Shown here piece after piece: positions 1 to 8,147 of a stretch of DNA of 64,000 nt (position 1 is the first letter of the stretch; every line of letters begins with the position of its first letter). The notes under the pieces were generated by a model that ran no database searches, was not told where the DNA came from, and was given only the letters and a program-made list of their open reading frames with translations. The stretch is taken from assembly GCA_020849765.1 (NCBI GenBank), contig JADLAY010000022.1, positions 1 to 64,000 of the forward strand. Reading direction: 5' to 3'. Origin of the DNA: Anaerolineae bacterium (GTDB taxonomy: Bacteria > Chloroflexota > Anaerolineae > Aggregatilineales > Phototrophicaceae). The position numbers and the translations under genes are program-made.

Positions 1-112
1 AACCGTGTTGACCGGGCTACCGCTGGCGAGAGACAAATAGTCGACTAAACCTGTAGATGCGTTGTATCGATTCTTGCGGACCGGAGCTGCGATGCTCCGC
101 ACCTCCATCCAC

Positions 113-146
113 AAACAGCCTCACCACGCGGTGAGGCTGTTTTGTT
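113..146 (+). terminator. Rho-independent terminator for a gene left of the window
   Basis: A perfect 13-bp stem (113-125 with 130-142) closes a 4-base loop and runs into T-rich sequence ending at 146. It probably ends a + strand gene mostly outside the window. Reading frames that stop at 40 or 48 could be the last codons of that gene, but nothing identifies them. Confidence 0.7.
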
Positions 147-196
147 CGTTGCCCTGAATGGCGCCGCGCGCCTGGGCGAGGGACTTACTCCCCTGG

Positions 197-1390
197 CTAG
201 ATCAGCCCAGGCAGCAGGGCGTACCACTCGGTAGCCTTGACCACGTCGTCGAGCTTGACCTGGTCGATGACGGTGTGGGCATGGATTTCGTCGCCAGGGC
301 CGAAGCCGATGCTCGGAATGCCCGCCTTGCCCATCCAGTAGGTACCGTTAGTGCTGAAATCCCATTTGCCGGTCGGGATCGGCGCGCCCCAGAGCAGATT
401 GCCCGCCTGCACACCCGCCTGCACGAACGTATTGTCTTCCGGCAGCGCCCAGGCCGGGTAGATCTTGTCGACCTTGAAGACGAAACCGGTGTAGCTTGGA
501 TCTTCGTATTCGAGGATCGACGCCTGGATGTCCTTGCGGTCGCCGATCAGGCGCTGGATGCGCGCCAGTTCCGCCTGCGGCTCTTCGCCGAAGGTGATGC
601 GGCGGTCGATGTAGATCAGCGCTTCGTCGGGTACGGCGTTGATGCTCGGCGTCTTGACGTGCATATCGCTGACGGTGATGCGCCCGTGGCCCAGGAACGG
701 ATCGTCGCCCAATTCCGGCTCGAGCTTGCTGATGGCGTCGATGATCGGCAGCAGTTTGTAGATGGCGTTATCGCCCAGGAAGTTGCTGGCGGCGTGCGCG
801 CTCTTGCCCTTGGCGACGACCTGCATCTCGACGCGCCCTTTGTGGCCGCGATAGACCTGCATCCTGGTCGGCTCACCGACGACGACGAAATCCGGGCGGA
901 TGCCTTCGACTTCGACCAGGGCGTTTGGTGCGATGCCATCGCACCACTCTTCCATGTTTCCGAAGTAGTAGGCCGTCCAGCCATCGAGCAGACCCAGGTC
1001 ACGCGCCAGCGCCAGCCCGTAGATCATGCCGGGCGTGCTGTTCTTCTCGTCACAGGCGCCGCGGGCGAAGAAGACGCCATCCTCGATCTTGCCCTGGAAT
1101 GGGTCCCATTCCCAGGCTGCCGGGTCGCCGATGCCGACCGTATCCAGGTGGCTGTCGTAGAGCAGCTTGCGCGGGCCATCGCCGATACGCCCGACGATGT
1201 TGCCCATGCTATCGAACCAGGTCTCGTCAAAGCCGAGCTTTTTCATTTCCTCAGCCGCCCGTTCGCCGACCGCCTTGATCTGGCTGTCGTAGCTGGGGAT
1301 CGCGCACAAATCACGCAGGAATTGAATGATCGCCTCGCGCTGTTCGGCCACGCGCGAATGGATCGTTTGAAGTGTGCTAGGATCAGTCAT
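197..1390 (-). CDS. M20 family metallohydrolase, YgeY-like
   Basis: A 397-residue cytoplasmic zinc hydrolase of the M20 peptidase/deacylase family, closest in recall to the YgeY 'selenium metabolism-linked hydrolase' group. Expected metal ligands and catalytic residues are visible: H81 and D83 in SHLDTVG, D114 in GACDEKN, the Glu pair E147/E148 in GNMEEWCDG, a Glu in VGEPT (about 173), and a C-terminal His in EIHAHT. A dimerisation 'lid' region fits residues about 180-290. The family hydrolyses amide bonds of small amidated amino acids or peptides, but the substrate here is unknown. The YgeY name comes from genome context elsewhere; no hydantoinase or carbamoyltransferase partner is adjacent. 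It is divergent from the alpha/beta hydrolase gene across about 90 bp. No clear ribosome binding site precedes the ATG. Confidence 0.85.
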   Translation of the reverse strand: MTDPSTLQTIHSRVAEQREAIIQFLRDLCAIPSYDSQIKAVGERAAEEMKKLGFDETWFDSMGNIVGRIGDGPRKLLYDSHLDTVGIGDPAAWEWDPFQGKIEDGVFFARGACDEKNSTPGMIYGLALARDLGLLDGWTAYYFGNMEEWCDGIAPNALVEVEGIRPDFVVVGEPTRMQVYRGHKGRVEMQVVAKGKSAHAASNFLGDNAIYKLLPIIDAISKLEPELGDDPFLGHGRITVSDMHVKTPSINAVPDEALIYIDRRITFGEEPQAELARIQRLIGDRKDIQASILEYEDPSYTGFVFKVDKIYPAWALPEDNTFVQAGVQAGNLLWGAPIPTGKWDFSTNGTYWMGKAGIPSIGFGPGDEIHAHTVIDQVKLDDVVKATEWYALLPGLI

Positions 1391-1479
1391 GGTGATACAA
1401 ATAGCCTCTGGTTGGAAGATTATCCACAGACGTACTATTAAATCGCCAAGACGCAGTGTTTGCCAGGAGAAAATTAGAC

Positions 1480-2301
1480 ATGACGCATTCCGGCCAACTC
1501 GATGTTCCCAATGGCAACCTGTTTTACACGGTTGAAGGTGAAGGCATGGCTATCGTCTGCATCCACGCCGGCATCGCCGATCATCACATGTGGGATGCGC
1601 AGGTGGCAGCATTCGCACAAAAATATCAGATCATTCGCTATGACCTGCGCGGCTACGGCAAGAGCATCACCGAGGCCGACACGCCGTATGATGCACTGCA
1701 CGACGTGCGTGCGCTGCTCGATCATCTGGAGGTGCAGCGCGCCGCCATCATGGGCTGCTCGATGGGCGGCGCGATCGCGATCGACTTCGCGCTCCAGTTC
1801 CCCGACCGCGTCTCGGCGCTGATCCCGGTCGCCGCGGCCATGAGCGGCTACCCCGGCGACGATAATGCGGACGAGCAACCGATCTTCCAGCAGATGGAAA
1901 CGCTCTACCACGCGCACGATTACGCGCAGCTCGCCGACCTGGAAGCATCGGTCTGGGCGGTCGGCCTGGGGCACTCACCGGAAGAGGGCAACCGCGCCGT
2001 CTACGATTACGTGCGCGGCATGGTCTACGAGCGCCTCGTCAGCGGGCCTGCGGAAGGCAAGACGATGGCGCCGGAATTTCCCGCCTATGGCAATCTCGAC
2101 AAGATCAATGCGCCGACGCTGGTCATCTACGGCGACCGCGATACGAGCGTGATCCAGGCGATTGGCAAGACGCTGGCCGAGGGCATCCCCGGCGCGCGTC
2201 TGCACGTGATGTCGAATGCCGCGCATCTGCCAAATATGGAGTATCCCGACGCTTTCAACCGTCTGGTGCTCGATTTCCTGGCAGGTTCGCCTGCCGATTA
2301 A
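1480..2301 (+). CDS. Alpha/beta hydrolase
   Basis: A 273-residue alpha/beta-hydrolase-fold protein, probably a cytoplasmic esterase, lactonase or related hydrolase. The nucleophile elbow is GCSMGG with Ser as nucleophile. An oxyanion-type HAGI segment lies near residue 35, an acid fits GDRDTS late in the chain, and the catalytic His fits NAAHLPNMEYP close to the C-terminus. Length is normal for the family. The ATG at 1480 is chosen because AGGAGA (1465-1470) sits 9 bases upstream; a GTG at 1456 in the same frame would put that site inside the gene. The substrate cannot be deduced, and its neighbours do not suggest a pathway. Confidence 0.88.
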   Translation: MTHSGQLDVPNGNLFYTVEGEGMAIVCIHAGIADHHMWDAQVAAFAQKYQIIRYDLRGYGKSITEADTPYDALHDVRALLDHLEVQRAAIMGCSMGGAIAIDFALQFPDRVSALIPVAAAMSGYPGDDNADEQPIFQQMETLYHAHDYAQLADLEASVWAVGLGHSPEEGNRAVYDYVRGMVYERLVSGPAEGKTMAPEFPAYGNLDKINAPTLVIYGDRDTSVIQAIGKTLAEGIPGARLHVMSNAAHLPNMEYPDAFNRLVLDFLAGSPAD

Positions 2302-2326
2302 GCTCCTGCTCGGATCATTCACTCGG

Positions 2327-3499
2327 CTATCCGCCGTCGTTCGACAAGGCTGCCTGCACGAATGAATCGACTTCGAAACCCAGGGGCGCACCGCTCGCCA
2401 CCTTGTCACGCGCGTCGACGATGGCCGCCTCGACCGCGGGCGGGACTTCGCCCGTCCACCAGTTGATCGCTTCGTTCCACATCCAGACGTACTCATCGGT
2501 ATTGAGCAGCGCGTAGTAGAGGTTGTGTTCGAGCATCTGCACCCGCTCCTCGTCCGAGGCCAGGTGATAGCCGATCTGTTCCGGGTTATCGCGCAGGTTG
2601 AGCAGCGCATCGACGTAGAGCGCCTGGCCGATCTGGACGACCGGGTCGAAGCGTTCACGCAGGGTCGCATCGTCGCTCACGAAATGGATGGCGTCGTTGA
2701 GGTAGCCGCGGCTATCGGCGAACTGCTGGGCGCTCGTGTAGTAGTAGGAGTCCTCATTGCCGTCGATCAGATGCGAGTCGCCGGTCGCGCCGAGGATCAG
2801 CCCCTCCATGAAGGCGCCGTAGAGCGCCCACGGGCTATCGCGCAGGCCGAAACCACGCCCCTCGATCTCCGCACGCGCGCGGCCAGGACCATACAGCAGC
2901 AGCAAGCGCACGTCCGGGATGTACTCCTGGATGATGCTCATGAAGCGGGCACCGCGCTCACGCACGAGCGCCTGCGCCTGCTCGAATTCGAGACCGGCAT
3001 AGCGTTCGCGGTTGTACCACCACGCGCTGTAATCGTAGGGTTCCGGATCGATGATGAAGCCGCGCATGCCGCCCGCCGCCGCTGTGGCCGCGAAATTGCG
3101 CAGATTGGTCTCTGCTGCCGCCCAATCGGAGTCGTTGGCGAAGACCCAGTCCTGCTCCGCCGTCCCGGCGCTCAGCGCCAGGAAGTTATCCGTGAAGCGC
3201 GTGAACGGGATCGCCGCCAGGTCGGCGCGATCCTGGGCGAACGCATCGTCGGGATAGGGCGAGCGCGTGAAGACCGTCGGCCCCACGTGCGCGGCGATGG
3301 CGATGCCATCGAACGGATGCTGCTCCATGGTTGTGATGTTCGCCAGCACGAAATCCGGCGTCGGCGTATCCCAGCCGTATTTGATCAGCTTCTTGGGTGA
3401 CTGCGATTGATTCGGTTGGATGACTGATTGGGCGTAAAGACTCGTCGCGCTCACGACGATGATGGCCAAGAGCAGAAGGCGCAGAAAACGAAATCGCAT
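2327..3499 (-). CDS. Secreted protein of unknown family
   Basis: A 390-residue protein that I could not assign to a family. It starts with a typical signal peptide: RFRFLR, then a hydrophobic run, then a cleavage-like SLYAQS near residue 23. So it is probably exported or surface-attached. The mature part has aromatic-rich acidic segments such as KYGWDTPTPDF and IIDPEPYDYSAWW. Together with alternating hydrophobic strands these are reminiscent of a TIM-barrel glycosidase, with the Asp/Glu-rich IDPEPYD as a possible active-site loop; this is inference only. The start at 3499 is preferred over an upstream in-frame start because it creates the signal peptide and has AGGAA about 10 bases upstream. 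The convergent hydrolase gene ends 25 bases away. Confidence 0.75.
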   Translation of the reverse strand: MRFRFLRLLLLAIIVVSATSLYAQSVIQPNQSQSPKKLIKYGWDTPTPDFVLANITTMEQHPFDGIAIAAHVGPTVFTRSPYPDDAFAQDRADLAAIPFTRFTDNFLALSAGTAEQDWVFANDSDWAAAETNLRNFAATAAAGGMRGFIIDPEPYDYSAWWYNRERYAGLEFEQAQALVRERGARFMSIIQEYIPDVRLLLLYGPGRARAEIEGRGFGLRDSPWALYGAFMEGLILGATGDSHLIDGNEDSYYYTSAQQFADSRGYLNDAIHFVSDDATLRERFDPVVQIGQALYVDALLNLRDNPEQIGYHLASDEERVQMLEHNLYYALLNTDEYVWMWNEAINWWTGEVPPAVEAAIVDARDKVASGAPLGFEVDSFVQAALSNDGG

Positions 3500-3672
3500 G
3501 GTGATGTGGGGTTCCTGTCGTGTTTGCAGGGTAACGATGAGCCTCAGTGTGAGATCAACGACTGTCCGGGCTAGTGTACCCTCGATCTCCCCCACCTGTG
3601 CCCACCGCTTACCCTGTCCTCACCTCCGTCAGGTGGCCTATCCGCAGCCACAGACGGTCACGCCAGACAACA

Positions 3673-5379
3673 TCACACCCACAGATCGACGACTTCGAAC
3701 TTCTCGACGTCGACCAGCCCGACGTCAGTCAGCTTGAGCGATGGGATCACTTCCAGACCCATGAAGCTCATCGTCATGAACGGGTCGGGCAGCGTGCTGC
3801 CGAGCGACTGCACGGCCTCGATCAGCACGTCGTATTCGCGGCGCACCTGTTCGAGCGGCTTCTCGGTCATCAGACCGGCGACTTCGAGCGGCAGCGAGGC
3901 GATCACCTGCTGACGATCGACGGCGACCAGCCCGCCGCCCATGGTCGCCACAGCGCGCACGGCCGCTTCCATGTCCGCATCATCCGCGCCGACGACGATC
4001 AGGTTGTGATGATCGTGGCCGACGGTGCCCGCCAGCGCGCCGCGCTTGAGGCCGAAGCCCTTGATGAAGCCCAGCCCAATCTTGCCGCTGCCGTGATGGC
4101 GCTCGATGACGGCGATCTTGAGCAGATCGCGCTCGGTATCCACGACCGCCTGGCCGTCGACGATTTTCGCAGCCTCGATCAGGTGCGGCGTCACGACCTG
4201 ATCCGGCGGCGCACCGATCACGCGCACGCGCTGGCCCTGGGCCGGGATGCGGAAATTGAGCGAGTCGAGGTCGATACGCACCGTGTTCGGCAGCGGGTAG
4301 GGGCCGCGCGCAGGCTTCTCGATCGTCATCTGCCCACCCTGAGCGACTAACTGGCCGCGATGGAAGACGAGTTCCGCCCGTAGATTGTTCAGCTCGGAGA
4401 ACACGATCAGATCCGCCTGCTTGCCGGGCGCGATCACGCCCAGGTGATAAAGGCGGAAGAAGCGCGCCGTATTGAGCGTGACCATGCGGATCGCCATGAT
4501 CGGGTCGATGCCATAAGCGATGGCTTTGCGCACACAGTCGTCGACGCTGCCCTCGTCCATCAGCGTGTTCGGCTGGCGGTCGTCGGTGCAGAAGCAGATC
4601 TGCGTGTGATTGTTGGCCGTCACGATCGGGATCAGCGCATCCAGATTGCGCGTGGTCGTGCCCTCGCGGATAAAGATCGTCAGCCCCAGGCGCAATTTCT
4701 CCAGCGCTTCCTCGGCAGTCGTGCACTCGTGATCGCTGCCGATGCCCGCCGCGACGTAGGCGTTCAGCGGCTGGCCGGTCACCGACGGCGCGTGGCCGTC
4801 ACGCACGCGATCCTTGAAGGCTTCCAACTTATCGAGCATGCCCTCGTCGCCGTAGATGACGCCGGGGTAATTCATGACCTCGGCCAGGCCGATGACCCAG
4901 CGGTGTTCGAGCAGCGGTTCGAGATCTTCAGCTTCCAGGCGCGCGCCACTGGTTTCCATGTGCGTTGCCGGGACGCAGCTCGGCGCGTTGGCGTAGATGT
5001 TCATCGGCCCGTGTTTGGCGCGGTCGAGCATGTAACGGATGCCCGGCACGCCCATCACGTTGGCGATCTCGTGCGGATCGGTGACGACGCTGGTCACGCC
5101 GTGCGGGACGACCGCCCGCGCATATTCCGGCGGGGTCATCAGCGTGCTTTCGATGTGCGCATGCGCGTCGATGAAGCCGGGGCAGACGTAGCGCCCGCCG
5201 AGATCGATCTCATGTTCGGCGGCGTAGCCCGTGCCGAGCGCGGCGATCTGGCCCTGGTGGATGAGGATGTCGGTCGTGTAGATTTCGCCTGACCAGACGT
5301 TGACGAGGCGTGCGTTGCGCAGCGCCAATTGTACGGGCTTCTCCCCTCGTGCAGCGAAGAGCAGATCGGGAAGGGTCAT
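3673..5379 (-). CDS. ade: Adenine deaminase
   Basis: A 568-residue amidohydrolase that converts adenine to hypoxanthine and ammonia in purine salvage. The family pattern is clear. The metal-binding HxH is H73/H75 in PGFIDAHAHIEST. TDPHEIANVMG, GLAEVMNYPG and CTDDRQ follow. The C-terminal adenine-deaminase domain carries VGHDHHNLIVVG and MTMSFMGLEVIPSLK. The length fits the Ade family (about 570). Two ATGs lie 6 bases apart; the downstream one at 5379 has AGGAG at 8 bases, while the upstream one at 5385 would have only 2 bases, so 5379 is chosen. The gene is divergent from the sigma-factor gene. Confidence 0.93.
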   Translation of the reverse strand: MTLPDLLFAARGEKPVQLALRNARLVNVWSGEIYTTDILIHQGQIAALGTGYAAEHEIDLGGRYVCPGFIDAHAHIESTLMTPPEYARAVVPHGVTSVVTDPHEIANVMGVPGIRYMLDRAKHGPMNIYANAPSCVPATHMETSGARLEAEDLEPLLEHRWVIGLAEVMNYPGVIYGDEGMLDKLEAFKDRVRDGHAPSVTGQPLNAYVAAGIGSDHECTTAEEALEKLRLGLTIFIREGTTTRNLDALIPIVTANNHTQICFCTDDRQPNTLMDEGSVDDCVRKAIAYGIDPIMAIRMVTLNTARFFRLYHLGVIAPGKQADLIVFSELNNLRAELVFHRGQLVAQGGQMTIEKPARGPYPLPNTVRIDLDSLNFRIPAQGQRVRVIGAPPDQVVTPHLIEAAKIVDGQAVVDTERDLLKIAVIERHHGSGKIGLGFIKGFGLKRGALAGTVGHDHHNLIVVGADDADMEAAVRAVATMGGGLVAVDRQQVIASLPLEVAGLMTEKPLEQVRREYDVLIEAVQSLGSTLPDPFMTMSFMGLEVIPSLKLTDVGLVDVEKFEVVDLWV

Positions 5380-5543
5380 AACCATAACTCCTTCAGAATA
5401 ATCATCAGGCGCAGAGCGCAGTGTGGGAATTGAACCGCAAACTCGTCTGCCGCGCAAAGTCCATGATGTACCGATGCAGTAAATGCGACCGTCCGCGGGT
5501 TATGGATAGTGTGCGCACGAAATCGAACGGATCGGAAAAGTAC

Positions 5544-6158
5544 ATGGTGCTGACCGAAACTCATCATGCCCAACATATGACCGAGGACGACTGCGAGCAG
5601 GTCGAACGAACGCGCCGCGATAGGCAGGCCTTTCGCCCGCTGTTCCAGCGCTACCAGCCGCGCGTGTTCGCCTACGTCGCCTATCGCGTCGGGCGCAATC
5701 AGGATGCCGAGGACGTGGTCGCCGAAGTCTTCCGGCGCGCGCTGGCCGGGCTAAGTGCCTTCCAGTGCGAGCATACAGGCAGCTTCGCCGGCTGGCTCTT
5801 TCGCATCGCCCACAACGAGGTGGCCCGCTTCCATGCGCGCCTGGGACGCCAGCCGCCGCCGCTCGCGCTCGACGATCTGCCGTTGATCGCAGGCGACTTC
5901 CCGGACCCGGAGCGCGACCTGGAACGGCGCGAGGGCTTCGCCCGCCTGCGCGGCCTGATCGGCCAGTTGGCGCCGCGCCGCCAGGAGATCGTCACGCTGC
6001 GCTTCTTCGGCGAGCTGCCCAACCGCGAGATCGCGCTGGCGCTCGGCCTGGACGAGCGGACGGTCGCCTCACATCTGTGCCGCGCGCTCGATGATCTGGA
6101 GCGCCTGCTCAGCCAGTCGGACATACAAGAGGAGATCCCTCATGCCTTCGAACCTTAA
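5544..6158 (+). CDS. ECF-type RNA polymerase sigma factor
   Basis: A sigma-70 family protein of about 204 residues with only regions 2 and 4, as in extracytoplasmic-function sigma factors. Region 2 covers FRPLFQRYQPRVFAYVAY, then QDAEDVVAEVFRRAL and GSFAGWLFRIAHNEV. Region 4 carries the helix-turn-helix LPNREIALALGLDERTVASHL. It should direct core RNA polymerase to a dedicated promoter set. The frame is open back to 5421, but region 2 begins near residue 25 of the product from 5544, and a GGAAAAG-like site precedes that ATG. Its end overlaps the next gene by 17 bases, the usual arrangement of a sigma factor with its membrane-bound regulator. Confidence 0.88.
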   Translation: MVLTETHHAQHMTEDDCEQVERTRRDRQAFRPLFQRYQPRVFAYVAYRVGRNQDAEDVVAEVFRRALAGLSAFQCEHTGSFAGWLFRIAHNEVARFHARLGRQPPPLALDDLPLIAGDFPDPERDLERREGFARLRGLIGQLAPRRQEIVTLRFFGELPNREIALALGLDERTVASHLCRALDDLERLLSQSDIQEEIPHAFEP

Positions 6159-7020
6159 CCATCACGACGACCGCGCGCGTCTGGAACGCATCGACCGATT
6201 GATCGAAACGGGCGAGCCGGGCGGCGACGCGCTGCTCAACATGCTGCGCCGCCACGTGCCGCGCTCACGCCCGGAATTTGCCGCTCGTCTCGAACATGAA
6301 CTGCTGGATGAAGGTGCCACGTCTATGGCACATGAGCCTGGCCTGGAGATCGCCCGTCCGGTCATCGGCGGCGCGGCCGTCAATCCGACTCGGCCGCGCG
6401 TGCGCCGCTTCTCGTTGATGGCGGCAGCGGCCGTCGCCATCGCCTTCCTCGGCCTGCTGGCCGTGATCGGGCAGATGAGCGGCGGCTCGCAGTTGCAGAC
6501 GGGCGCTCAGGCGAACGCAACGTCATCGCCGTTGCCCTCAGCAACCTTCGTACCGACGGCGTCGCCAATTGCCCCGGCGCAAGCGGAGATGATCACCACG
6601 GCGACGCAGACGTTCGTGCCCACCGTCCCGATGCAACCGACGGAGACGGTTACGGCATCCGCCACCTGGACCATCACGCCGACACAAACCTTCGTGCCGA
6701 CGCCGACGATGGTCGGAGCGGGCAGCGAGGGCATCATCTGGCCGTCCGTGCGCCTCGTCCCGGTCGACGACCAGCAGCCCGCGCTGGCGGTCGGCAGCCG
6801 CCTTGCCATCTATACGCGCCTCCAGCAATTCGCCTCGTGGGCGGACACGAGTCCCGGCGACGTGGCCGACGTGCTGCTGACGCATCAGGCGCGGATCGTC
6901 AATTTTCTGGATTACGCGGGCGAGTACGTGATCGAGCTGCCGCTTGATGTGCAGCCGGTAGCGACGTGGCTGCTCAGCAACAACGCCTATTTCGTCTACG
7001 AGGTGATCGGCACGCCGTAG
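6142..7020 (+). CDS. Membrane-anchored probable sigma-factor partner (anti-sigma-like)
   Basis: A 292-residue single-pass membrane protein. The N-terminal cytoplasmic part (about 90 residues) is charged and helical. One transmembrane helix follows (SLMAAAAVAIAFLGLLAVIG). Outside is a Thr/Pro/Ser-rich stalk and a folded domain of about 90 residues starting at WPSVRLVPVDD. AAGAGGAGA precedes the ATG at 6142, which lies inside the sigma gene, so the two are co-translated. Position and topology suggest an anti-sigma factor, but the zinc-binding HxxxCxxC motif of the common class is absent. The outer domain with 'VADVLLTHQARIVN' faintly recalls SAF/RcpC-like folds; that is a weak impression. Confidence 0.7.
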   Translation: MPSNLNHHDDRARLERIDRLIETGEPGGDALLNMLRRHVPRSRPEFAARLEHELLDEGATSMAHEPGLEIARPVIGGAAVNPTRPRVRRFSLMAAAAVAIAFLGLLAVIGQMSGGSQLQTGAQANATSSPLPSATFVPTASPIAPAQAEMITTATQTFVPTVPMQPTETVTASATWTITPTQTFVPTPTMVGAGSEGIIWPSVRLVPVDDQQPALAVGSRLAIYTRLQQFASWADTSPGDVADVLLTHQARIVNFLDYAGEYVIELPLDVQPVATWLLSNNAYFVYEVIGTP

Positions 7021-7063
7021 GATGAGAGAATTTCTATGGGCCGTTAAATGCCATAAGCATTCT

Positions 7064-7091
7064 GTACGGGCGGGATATATCCCGCCCGTAC
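7064..7091. terminator. 28-nt perfect palindrome between convergent genes
   Basis: The two halves 7064-7077 and 7078-7091 are exact inverted repeats, with GTACGGGCGGG at the outer end of each arm. The element lies between two convergent genes and could end transcription from both sides, although no T-run follows. It resembles other GC-rich intergenic hairpins in the window (10736-10763, 54153-54181). Confidence 0.5.
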
Positions 7092-7161
7092 GCTGCATCT
7101 GCCATTACGAAATATGGGGTTTGGCGGCGCCAAGCCCTATTTTGCCACCCGCCGACAGCCC

Positions 7162-8067
7162 TCATCGCATTTCGAGCACATCATAGGCGCGGACGCTGGC
7201 GTCCTGGCGCAGCAGCCAGACGTCATCCTGGGCGTAGGTGGCTTTGGTCTGGGCGATGTACCTGGTGTCGTGATCGGGCAGGGCGGCGCCGCGGGCGAGC
7301 GTCCATTCGCCCGCGCGGAAGATGGCTGTCGCCTGGATCGTGGCGGCGAAGATGAACTCCAGCTTGTCACGCGGGCCATCCTGCCACAGCCCGACCCAAT
7401 GCAGATCGACCGCCAGCCCGCAGGCATCGCGCACCGTATCCGACAACTGAGCCCAGGGCGCGCGCAGGCCGTCGCAGCGGACGCGCGGCAGCATGCGCCC
7501 GTTGCCCTGCTTGAGTGTAAGCACGCGCCGGTGCGATTCATCCCAGATCAGGGCCACGGCGCGCACGTCGAAATGCGGATATTTCGGCTCCGGTTTGCCA
7601 CGCAGCCAGTTCCAGGCGTAACGGCGGGCGAAGGTCATCTGCATGCGGCGCTGCTCGCTCGGAGGCGTCGTGATGACGTGCGGGCGTGGGCGCTGCGCGA
7701 CCAGCGCATCGCGCGCGATGAACATGCGCGGCGCTTCCGGCAGGTGGCGCGGATCGAAAAAGGCGTTGCCGCGTGTCTCGTCCGTGCGTTCCTGGAGCGC
7801 GCCGCCGTGGGCATCCGCCGCGAAGACGACGTTCATGCGCCGCCAGCCGTCCAGATAGTAGAGCGCGACAGGCCGCATAATCTCGGCCTCGACGCCGGTT
7901 TCCTCCCAGACTTCGCGCGCGGCAGCGTGGTCGATCCACTCGCCCGCATCAAGCCGACCGCCCGGCAGCGTCCAGATGTTGAGATCGGCACGCCGGGACA
8001 ACAAAAGATGACCGCGCCGGTCGGTGACGGCGGTCATCACACCGAGACGTAAGGTTGTGTTGCTCAT
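7162..8067 (-). CDS. Nudix hydrolase with a C-terminal extension
   Basis: A 301-residue protein. The N-terminal half is a Nudix hydrolase with a complete Nudix box (G-x5-E-x7-REVWEETGV) at about residues 37-60. It is expected to cleave nucleoside diphosphates linked to another group, using Mg2+. The C-terminal half (from about 165, DVRAVALIWDESHRRVLTLKQG) looks like a second Nudix-type fold, but its box is not recognisable, so it may be non-catalytic. The ATG at 8067 is preferred to an in-frame TTG 9 bases upstream; neither has a clear ribosome binding site. It lies 80 bases downstream of fabH on the same strand and may be read from that operon. Confidence 0.82.
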   Translation of the reverse strand: MSNTTLRLGVMTAVTDRRGHLLLSRRADLNIWTLPGGRLDAGEWIDHAAAREVWEETGVEAEIMRPVALYYLDGWRRMNVVFAADAHGGALQERTDETRGNAFFDPRHLPEAPRMFIARDALVAQRPRPHVITTPPSEQRRMQMTFARRYAWNWLRGKPEPKYPHFDVRAVALIWDESHRRVLTLKQGNGRMLPRVRCDGLRAPWAQLSDTVRDACGLAVDLHWVGLWQDGPRDKLEFIFAATIQATAIFRAGEWTLARGAALPDHDTRYIAQTKATYAQDDVWLLRQDASVRAYDVLEMR

Positions 8068-8147
8068 ACGAAGCAATTTAGCACGGATGTCGAAAGGGCA
8101 ACCTTAATGTTGGGCGACGCGCAGCGCGACCGGCTGCCCCTTTAGTC

